From positions 558,001-622,000 of the forward strand of contig JARKIF010000025.1 of assembly GCA_029378245.1 (NCBI GenBank): 64,000 bases of DNA, in the 5' to 3' direction. Each line of letters begins with the position of its first letter. The first letter of the stretch is position 1. The notes under the pieces are model-generated. The model was not told the DNA's origin. It worked only from the letters and a program-made list of their open reading frames with translations, and ran no database searches. This DNA is from Roridomyces roridus (taxonomy: Eukaryota; Basidiomycota; Agaricomycetes; Agaricales; Mycenaceae). Shown here piece after piece: positions 55,378-64,000 of this stretch. Both the position numbers and the translations under genes were made by a program.

Positions 55378-58300
55378 TGGACAGAGGATATCACGATGAG
55401 CCTGGTGCGTCTTCAGTCGACTCTCCCCGCACCCGACTCTCACATAGTCAGAGTTTGACCCAAAACAGCTGTATTACGACCTAGAGCAGACACCTGCGCC
55501 GCTCAGACGGAGGGTAGATACAGGAAAAACCTTCGGAAGTGAAGAAGAATCTGCCAAATTCCTCGACTCTCCTGATACGCCGACCCGGAATTGGTCGCCA
55601 GCGTTACTGCGCATCATCCCAACTGCAGTATTCGGTCTGGTTCTTCTCCTCTTGATCATAGGCCTAGAGCTGTTCTATCGCCACGTTCGTCCTCAATTTC
55701 TGCGCACTTCCTCCAGCTAATCCGTTACTCGAGTCCCCGTACGATGCACCCACAACGGGCGCGCGATTCATGTGGACGTACGCCCCGGTAGCGATTCTCA
55801 TGGTCGTTCAATGGGTCTGGACAGCCTATGACCTGCAAGTCAAAATCCTCATCCCCTGGGCCGCGATGTCCCGTGAGCGCACCCCAGCTTCCAACGGCTG
55901 GCTATTGCACTACATCGGGTCCGACGTCGTCACGGGAGTACTTACCGCCCTCAAGCTCCGACATACCTCTGTCCTCCTCACGACTCTCGGGCTGTGGAGC
56001 GTTTCTCTTGCGAGTATCGTTACCACCTCGCTCTTCCACATCGAGACCAACGTCAATGTGGCGTCTACGGTGTTGAGGCAGACGACGGCCCTCGATCGGG
56101 GGCTCGTAACGCAATTTGACCCGGCTATACTTGCGGACAAACACTACCTCGACGTGTACCTCGGTCGACAGTCCCTCAATCTCTCGCGCTCGCAGTGGAC
56201 CACGGCTGACGATGTTGTTTTGGCTGGGTTCGGGGATCTGAACGACTCGGAAGGGGTCCAGAATCTCACGGCGCATACGAATGGATTTTCTGGAGCGCTG
56301 GATTGCAGTGTAGCCGAGGCGACCTACGGCGGGAACGTCTCGATTCAATCCAACATCGTTGGTTTTCCGGATGCCTTCCAATTCTTCATCGACGTGGACG
56401 CGGCAGGGTGTCAAGTCAAGTACCCCCTCATTTCGACAAACAATCTAATGCTTTGTCACGGTGGTACGTTGCTATCTTATTCGTTGTGCCAGGCGTTGAT
56501 TGTGTAGATCCGTGCTACGTTGGCCGTGTGCTGAACCACACCTGCCCCGATTCGACCTCCTTCACCACCGCATTCGTACTCGTCGCTATGCACAACCTCA
56601 CAGACTTCCAAACGACCGCCGCCGTCGAGTGCTCCCCATCTTACTCCCAATACACGATGGACGTCACCATCTCCCCATCCTCGTCTATCCTCTCCACCTC
56701 CTTGGTCAACCAATCCACGGACGCCGAGATGACCGAAGGATGGCGCGGAATGGTACAATGGATCAACGCCACGAACGGCGGGCAGCGTGGGACCACGGTA
56801 TCCACTTCGCTCGAGGGTGACCTCTTCGGCAACTGGGGCGGCGGGAGCAGCCCTATCGACAATAGCACTACCGAATGTGACTGCGACCCCTGGCTCTTCC
56901 TCGTTGCCCACGGCCAGAATCTCAGCGCCCCACAGCTCCTTGACTCGGCTACGTTGTTGAACGCAACGAAGAATACGTTCCCGGGTGTTTTTTCTTCGAT
57001 TGCTGCGGAGCTACTGATGGGCGACGCACCACCGGGGACACCGTTCCTTCAAGGGAGTGTACATCGTGCGACGGAGCAACTCGTTGCCCGTGGGACGAGT
57101 GTGCGGATTGCGCAAGTGGCGCTCAGCGTTCTCCTCGCTGCACTGGTGGGCGTCTACGTCTTCCGCCCCAAGACGAACTTGCCTATGGATCCCTCCTCGA
57201 TGGCAGCCCAGGCGTTCTTGCTCAAATCGGATCATGAGCAAATCTCGGCTGTTATCAAGGACACGGCGACGGTTACCGAGGCGGAGGCGCGTGTCTTGTT
57301 GGACGAGTGGGAGTTTTACACGGATAATGATTCGGAGATGGGCTTTCGGATTATGGCGTGCAGGAAGGCCGTGTCGGGCGATCCCAAGGTATGTGGACGC
57401 ATTTCGAATGGCATCGGAATCGTTTCAACTTTTTTTTTTAGACTCCGCCGACATTTGTGAAAGCCCCTGTTTGGCGACCTCCCGTGCTTCATGGGCTGTT
57501 CAAGGCCTTCCTTTGTGCGCTCATCGTTGGGACAATCATCGCACTTGAGCTGGCTTACCGGAAGAGCCAGCGCGACAACGGATTTGCGGATTCCTCAAGC
57601 CAAGCCGGATGGACGACCTACATCGCCCCGGCGTATCTGTTCATCTTGGGCGTCCTGCTCTCCTCATACACGTTCAGCGTATCTACACTCGAGCCCCTCC
57701 TCGCGATGCACAGCCGTCCTCAACCTGCCCGCAAATCTGTGCGATACTCCCCCGCCGCACAGACGAATTCAGGACTTCTCCTCCATGCACTGAAATACCG
57801 CAATCCCGTCGGTTTAGCTTGCGCATTTGCCATCCTCCTCGTCCCATTCCTCAAAATCATCGTCTCGGGTCTCATCGTCACCGAAACGCGCCCTACCCTC
57901 GCTGTCGTCTTCCTCACGAGCACGACGACGTTCAACGACACGTCCATGCTGCCTCCTGAACAATTTCCTAACAACGCGTATATGGAGCTGCCGGGGGAGA
58001 TATTCGCGTTGTCGCAAATTGAAAAGTATCAGCTGCCGTTGCCAGCGTGGACAACGACCGACGGGGCAGTCGCGCAGGTAGATGAGACGCAGCTGCAAGC
58101 ACTGGGAGCGAATACGACTGTGACACTCCCCCTCGAGGTCCGGCGTGCGGAATTGGACGATTGTACGCAAGTGACCGAGTTCACGGTGTTGCCGTCCAAC
58201 GAGATCGTCCTCACGCACGCGGAAGGACCTAAACCGTGTAATTTGTCTGACACCGATGTCGTCCTACTTACGGTGCCTGAGGACCCGGGGTGGTTTGGGG

Positions 58301-59161
58301 CGGTATCTCCACTGTCGTGCGGGGGCTATGCGTTCCTGTATGGAACCACGCTTTATGGCAGCACGCAGATGGCGCCGAATGTCAGTGTGTTCAAAGATGT
58401 GACTGTGGTCCAGTGCACATCGTATAGTCTCACGACGTGAGTTCATCCTGAAATTCCTTCCTCCAATCACTCACTTGCGTAGGTCAAAGGAAAATGTAAC
58501 GCTTGACTACGAGGGGAATGCTCCCAAAATCCTGTCGATAGACCGCTCCACAGCCCAAAACACCACGTTCATGGAGAGCTTCCCGTTGAACGAAACCGGC
58601 TACATCGCACAATATCTTCAAGGCCTGTCTTTCGAATCAAACTCAACAACGGCCTTCGATCCCTTTTTCCAAGTCCTCACCCTAAAAAATACCTCAGTGC
58701 CCCTTGCCACATTCCTCGACCCCGCACACCTCACCGCCGCCGTCCAATCGCTGTATACGACCTACTGGGCGGTGCACGCCTCGCTCTACCAACGACTCGA
58801 CATCCCCTCTGCAGACCAACAAACCCAAGAAGCGAGCGTCACCTACCACATCGCGCGCATCGTGCAAGCTCCCATACCCACACACATCCTGTCAGCGCTC
58901 TTCGCGTGCATCCTCGCGTGCATCCTCATCACAGTCGGCACCGTCCGTCGGACGAATAACGTCCTCACACAACCGCCTTATTCGATCGGCGCGACGGTCA
59001 GTTTGTTGGTGGATAGTGCATTTGTGGAGTTGAAGGAGTTGGGCGATGTGAGGGATGAGAAGGATTTGGAGCGCGTGTTGGATGGGTATGAGTTTCAGCT
59101 TGGGTGGGGGAGTAATCCGAAGGGTGGGTTGCGGTTTGGAGTCGATATTGTCAAGAAGTAG
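55378..59161 (+). CDS. DUF3433-family polytopic membrane protein
   Basis: Start ATG 55378 in a short first exon; introns near 55411-55456 and 55680-55719 (this one unusually short and uncertain), then 56464-56507, 57389-57441 and 58437-58482, which keep frame. The protein has a short acidic N-terminus (EFDPKQLYYDLEQTP), then membrane spans (IIPTAVFGLVLLLLIIGLEL, WTYAPVAILMVVQWVWTA, VALSVLLAALVGVYVF, GLFKAFLCALIVGTIIALEL, YIAPAYLFILGVLLSSY, GLACAFAILLVPFLKIIVSG, ILSALFACILACILITVGTV). The span-pair WTYAPVAIL...AYDLQVKILIPWAAMS is repeated around the second half (TYIAPAYLF...STLEPLLAMHS), as in DUF3433 proteins. Large loops are rich in N-glycosylation sites (NATNGG, NSTT), so they face outside or a lumen. 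Function of the family is unknown. Confidence 0.8.
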
Positions 59162-59201
59162 TTGCGTCGTTCCTAGATCCAACATTTTTTTGGATTCAAA
59201 A

Positions 59202-60300
59202 CTACGGTACAAAGAGAAAAAGGGACGGCGAACCTCGATTTTTCTTCTCGAGCTGCTCCGCCCAGATGTGCTCCTCCGCCCGGGCCCTCAACACTTGCGG
59301 GAAGTATTCAAAATCCCGGACGGGACGGAGGTTTGCGCTGGGTTGATTAGAGGAGCGGCGAGTTGGTAGACCTTATGCGCGAGATTGACTCTCTCTTGGA
59401 GGAGACACTGATTGTTGAGATACATTAGCCGTACAGAATTCACGAGTATGCCTCCCGGAGCAACCATGGCTCGCGTCCACCCGGACCAGGAGAATCCAGA
59501 TATTGAGTCAAGAGCCAGCATATCCCATCCGAACAGTCCAGAGTGCTACTACAATATTAGTGTGGTACCGCGTTGAGTCAAGATCTCAGCCTCAACATAA
59601 TGAAGGAGCTTTCGCGTGGAGTCTGGTTCGAATCCGGTTCGACACGTATACGTTACTGAGATCATGCCCTTTTTTCCCCACTTGCCTCAGGTCGATCCTC
59701 CTCGGACCATACTTGTATTCAAATATGCTGGCAACCGTTCTGCTTCCTGATGTGAGTGGGTGGGTCGCTCGCAATGATCATCCAAATCTCAGCAACAATT
59801 CCGGCGGGAACATCCAGGTGATCTACACGGATTTTCGGAACAGAACAACCACAACATCAAGGAATTCGAAGACTATACAACAGTGTGTTCATGCGATCAA
59901 AATGAGAATACAGTCATCGTCCCCGCCTAAGTCATTCGAGCGATACAGTCAGCGAATACCGAACGGGAATATCTAAGGAATCACACACCTGATTCTGAAC
60001 AACAATGTACTCCTGGTCCATTAGTACCGATTTGAAATCTTCGTCCAGGGCGATAAGGGTCCGACGAAAGGGCAGATACGTGGTGACGGGATCCTCGAAC
60101 GGTGCGTCTCGGATCGTGCTTAGTTTCAGAACCAAGGTATCCGAGTCATCTTCACTCCGGTCGTTTCCAGGAATTACACCGAAATCCAGAAGTTCCAACT
60201 GAGGCCGATCCTCATGATCAACGCCGAGAATCACAACGCGTTCTCCGTATGCATTTCCGGGCCTGCCGAGAGTGTGAGTTCCAATACATTAGAGCGGATT
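59202..60300 (-). pseudogene. Degenerate gene relic, unknown agaric family
   Basis: A C-terminal-looking block ends at 59202-59204 (RPVRDFEYFPQVLRARAEEH, IWAEQLEKKNRGSP). A second block at 60234-59932 reads QLELLDFGVIPGNDRSEDDS, PFRRTLIALDEDFKSVLMDQ and EYIVVQNQ. The stretch between them (59380-59930) is full of stops and frame changes. They could be parts of one decayed gene together with the duplicated exon upstream at 60.9-61.3 kb. No known domain is visible. Confidence 0.35.
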
Positions 60301-60880
60301 TCAACTTTACGTGAACAAGTCGAACCGATCTCCTGGGAGAATCCTGGTGTTCCGTGGACCCCAGTCCTCCCACTTCAAATCAATGCATACACCTGGCCCT
60401 CGCAGGGCAAGAGTCGGTATGAGAAAAAATGATTACGATTTTCATTTCCGGAGGAAAAAGACTCGGGAATCGGGTGGGCACACACAGGCCCACTGCGGAT
60501 CCTCACGGCGGCCGCCATCCAAGGGGCATTCCATCGGCCCGTTCGAGCTCTGGGAACCTCAGCCGTGCGACATGCACTGCGCCTTCCGAGCGGGGGCCTT
60601 CTTCGGTGTAATCATGAAGATGTCCATCCACCCAGAATCCCTTGCGGAAGCGGTGACAAAAGCGCGCGGGGAGATGAATTGAAAATCGGGTCGGATGGTA
60701 TCCAGTTGGGGAACGTCCTAGGGAGTAAGAATGTATTAGGAGAACTTGTATCGGCTGTTGAGTACCCCAGAAAAGAGAGTTACTCTGAAGCTACTCGAAA
60801 CCACAAGGAGCACATACATGTACTCATAGAATCCCAACCTACGCGGCAGCCACGATCTGCGAGAAAAGGTCAGATACTTA

Positions 60881-61309
60881 CTGTTTCCCGCGGACCTCGT
60901 TCGAATCGAGTCCGGGGTGGTGGCGTACACTTGCATCCTGTCGTTTTTGACCAGTTGTGCTCAAGTTTCCCCATGCAGCTGGATAAAGCCTGAACTCCTT
61001 CCGCCTCGGCACTCACACAAAAAATGAAAACCAAATTCGGCAGTATGCAGGGAGCTCGGAGGGATGCACTTCATCAGCAACCCGACTGGTCAATGGAGAA
61101 CAATTCTGCAATGAACTGCGAGGTGCCCTCTGCATCCGTCGAATCGTGATATTCGCACTCTGTTTCCGGCGCACCTCGTTCAAATCGAGCCCGGGTATTG
61201 TGTACATCGGGTCTTGTCTTTTTGACAAGTTGTGCTTAAGTTTCTCGTGCAGCTAGATAAGCCCTGAACCCCTTCTGCCTCGGTTTCCCCACACAATTCA
61301 AAACCAATA
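60881..61309. repeat. Tandem duplication, two units of about 150 bp, period 279 bp
   Basis: Units 60881-61035 and 61160-61309 share CTGTTTCC, ACCTCGTTC(G/A)AATCGAG(T/C)CC, TTGTGCT(C/T)AAGTTTC, ATGCAGCTGGATAA / GTGCAGCTAGATAA and TCTGCCTCGG. On the minus strand the best-kept frame encodes PGLDSNEVRGKQ and PGLDLNEVRRKQ, so an exon seems to have been duplicated. Confidence 0.75.
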
Positions 61310-61495
61310 AGTCTTGGAGAAAGAATCTTCAATCTGCTGCATACATATCCTCCAGTCGAACTTCATGCACATGCCCCGCTCTCTCAACTCCGGACGGGAC
61401 GTTGATCATGCCTGCGAGAACGCTCATTATGGAAATGATGAACACGCAATCGAACCTGAATCCCTTCAGTATGTAAGAAGGAATCATCCCACATC

Positions 61496-63316
61496 TCAGA
61501 GTGATGTCGTTTGTGAAGGCGCTTCCACTCCCACGTCTAACCCATTCAACCTCCCACTCAAGCTCACCAAACAATGCCCTGTCCGTGTCGCATCAGAAAG
61601 TTTCCCCTGCCTCGGAATGAGCAACGTACGTGCGAGCGGACACCGACTAGCCAGCGTTTGCAATACCGTAATCGCCGTCTGCACCTCCACGCTCCCGGAG
61701 TCCAGCCAAGTGAGACAGAATTCCGCCAGGCAGCTGTATATCGGCTTCATACCAAAATCAAAATCGAAACCACGACCAAGGGGAAGGGAGCATGGAAAGA
61801 CGCACCACGAAAATCGGATCATTGCATCCCCACTGCGACCGAGTGCCTTGGAGAGCGGGCGCAAACCAGGACAACGCCCTTACTGCCTCGAAACATTTGA
61901 CCCGCGCGTCCTCGTGCCCCTGTACCATGCGTGGTGCGTTCAGACGTAGGATGGCCGTGTACAAAAGTGCATAGGTCACAAGTCGCATGTGCTCCTCCTC
62001 GGGTGCTTCGTGTCTTTGGAGGAGGGCGAGGAAACACTCGAGTCGGTGGCCCAGAGGCGAAAATGTATTTGGGCCTCCGGCTATGACACCTGTGTACAGG
62101 GTGAGTCACGGCGGGATGTGTAGTATATCTCATACCTGAATCGTTCCCAACAGAGGCTACAGTCCGCTCCAGCAGGATGGAAGCCTGCGCAAGGAGGGCC
62201 AGCGGAGCCTACACGGAATACGAATAAAACATCAGACAAAATTCGAGTAACTGGAATGAAGCAACGACCTTTGGCCACGGAGTGATAATCGAGACATCGC
62301 ACGGGATGAAGGAGGGTAGCCCGGATGCAGCGACCCAGTAATTGTTCAGGATTACGACGCCCCAGAACGCATCTATCATCTGATTCATCTCCCTCCGCTG
62401 TTCTATCGTTGTCGGCATTGGCAGTTGATCTGGAAATGCAAAGCTCGGGAAAGAAGTTTGAGGTGGGGATCCCAGACGGTGGAGACGCGCGGTGAATGCG
62501 AGAGACGTCGCGATGGCGCAGTAGTACCTTCCCTCGTATAGATGGCTTGTGTCCAGAAAGTAGAGCGAGAGTAGGAGGGCTGCTTGGATCGTCTGGAGGA
62601 CGCCAACTGGATCTTCGAGCTCGGGAATGTCGTTGAGGTGTCCTCGGGCGAAGGCAAGAAGACTTCGGTGGTGGTCATTTCCTTCTGCGTGTCCGATGTG
62701 ATTGATCCACAGGTGAAGAACACATGAGAGGCCGTGAGATATGCCGCGAGGATATAATAACGTGAAGGGGTTCAAGAAGAACAGGTGGCGGCAGCCAAAT
62801 TGGTGTAGGAAGAACTCCAACCTATAACTAGTATGAGTGGACAAGTACCTCGAAAGGACGGCGAGCATACTGCTCTCTGCTTGGGTGAGACGCGATCTGT
62901 GGAATCTAAGTCTCAATTCAATAAGTGTGGTATTCTTTACTCACCTCCGGCACCGGAGGAAACGCGTACGGCTCCCACAATTGTATCCGCGGCTCATCTA
63001 GCGGGGGAGTGAGGGCTCCGAGTCCCGCCGGACTCTGCTCCCTCGCCTCGGGTAGCGAATGTTGATACTTGCAGGGCGTGCCGAGTCTTGGAGGGCGGAG
63101 TCGACATTGGCCGCATACAGGGCGGGTGGCATCGCACCGCTGCGGCTGAATTGAGGAGGATTTATCGCATAGTTTAGGAGGACATACCGTTTTGCGGCGT
63201 CTGTGATATTACTCAGAGAATATTGGTTGGGAGAATGTGTTGACTTACTGGCAGTTCATGCACGCCTTGTGGATGTACTTGGTTTTTGCTGGCGGGCTGG
63301 CCATGGCGGAATCCAT
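61496..63316 (-). CDS. Zn2Cys6 fungal transcription factor (3' exons uncertain)
   Basis: Start ATG 63316. The binuclear zinc cluster is built across two introns: CMNC, QRRKTR, C, DATRPV, CGQC, RLRPPRLGTP, C, matching C-x2-C-x6-C-x6-C-x2-C-x10-C if the second intron ends at CCGCAG. The middle homology region follows (LHLWINHIGHAEGND, AALLLSLYFLDTSHLYEGRY, then MIDAFWGVVILNNYWVAASG and LPSFIPCDVSIITPWP), typical of fungal_trans proteins; TPWP is a hallmark. Introns at about 62273-62213 and 62139-62093 are clear. Near 61820-61735 the join to the block AEFCLTWLDSGSVEVQTAIT is not solved, so the last 120 residues are tentative. Such factors bind CGG-type sites in the nucleus and often control metabolic genes. 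Confidence 0.8.
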
Positions 63317-64000
63317 GACGATCGACGACGACCATCGAGAACGGCCCCGAGCATTATATAGCCGTCCAGCCCGGCCACTGTTGGAGTATAAGGGGAATAT
63401 ATTCGTCCATTGCGTTGAGTTGAAATTTCAGCTCGGTCGATGAAGTGGTGTGTGTGAATGAGTCAAAGAATGCTGTGCCGTGCCGAAAGCCGAGCTGCTC
63501 CACGTGACTTGATCTCTTTTTTCGTCTCACCACAACCGTGTCGTAGCGTATCGCCTCGATTGGCCCATCGGATTCACCTGTCTCCCATCTTACAGCAGCT
63601 ATTCTTGTCTTCGGCCCTGGTGCATTCCCGCACGTCCTGCCAATCCCACCGGCGCTCACGACGATCGCCACGTATCTCTGCTATCTTGGTCACTTTCGAC
63701 TCAATCTTTCACCAGGAGCAGCGAGGCGCAGAGTCAATCCAGTGCTTCATCTGTGAGATTACCTAGTTTCTCGCGGCTGATTTTGGTCTCCGCTGAGTCC
63801 GCCCTTCTTATCTGCGACGTCCACTGTGGTACTACGAGCTCCTATCAAGTTCTGTCTCGCTGGGCGCTGAATGGTTGATTGTCGGCGCCATCGACACCCG
63901 AGCGCTTCTCCCGACTGGCCCAATGAATGGCTCCTTCTGAGTAATAATGACTTTCTTCGGAGACTCGAGCACCGTTGCCTGTTTATTGAAATATTGATGT
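63317..64000. other. Upstream region, no gene seen
   Basis: It is the promoter side of the Zn2Cys6 gene. A TATA-like ATTATATAG (63352-63360), read as CTATATAAT on the minus strand, lies about 40 bases before the ATG. The rest has only short overlapping frames. Confidence 0.45.

Noticed and set aside
59625..59645. Another B-box-like GGTTCGAATCC
   Set aside because: Isolated motif without the rest of a tRNA.
1..64000. CRISPR arrays, bacterial operons, ribosome binding sites
   Set aside because: The sequence is eukaryotic with spliceosomal introns; no regularly spaced repeats of CRISPR type were seen.

Overview
The window is eukaryotic and looks like a mushroom-forming basidiomycete (Agaricomycetes). 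Most genes are cut by introns of about 40-60 bases with GT...AG ends. One tRNA-Pro has a 12-base intron. Several protein families are ones expanded in agarics: F-box/LRR proteins, NLRs with an MLKL-like N-terminal bundle, Gly-rich/SAM-like proteins, XPG-like nucleases and DUF3433 membrane proteins. Family names come from reading the translations; no search was run. The exon models are mine and were checked for frame across the junctions where stated.

Layout. 0-5 kb: the 3' end of an LRR-like gene, an intact F-box gene, tRNA-Pro(TGG) and a 556-residue gene of unknown function. 5-8.5 kb: a decaying minus-strand gene with short tandem duplications. 8.6-11.8 kb: a complete Tc1/mariner (IS630-type) transposon with 96-bp inverted repeats. 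It carries an apparently intact DD34E transposase and a second, convergent 489-residue gene, and sits inside an older LTR-like repeat. 12.3-19.7 kb: repeat-rich, mostly non-coding DNA with LTR-like copies, a GTAGC/GCTAC-rich element and a tRNA-like relic. 19.6-21 kb: a gene whose 3' end runs into an LTR-like copy. 22.4-24.1 kb: a MYND zinc-finger gene.

25.2-28.1 kb holds a 385-residue gene with an MLKL/HeLo-like helical N-terminus, glycine-rich repeats and a C-terminal SAM-like domain, followed by a second SAM-like ORF. 28.8 kb has a small secreted Cys-containing protein. 30.3-31.7 kb has a glycosyltransferase-like gene. 33.2-36.7 kb has a tandem pair of paralogues of unknown function with a hairpin MITE between them. 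38.2-41.8 kb has an unknown gene convergent with an XPG/FEN1-like nuclease. 42 kb has a broken polyubiquitin-like relic. 43.3-46.3 kb is an intact Crypton (tyrosine recombinase plus GCR1_C domain, 926 residues).

47.7-63.3 kb is more ordinary gene space: a bHLH factor, an NLR (MLKL-like N-terminus, NTPase, helical repeats), a two-domain glyoxalase I, a DUF3433 membrane protein, a degenerate gene region with a tandem duplication, and a Zn2Cys6 transcription factor.

The features most worth follow-up are the two-gene mariner element, the intact Crypton, and the possible cell-death pair: the MLKL-like/Gly-rich/SAM protein and the NLR 22 kb away with a related N-terminal domain.
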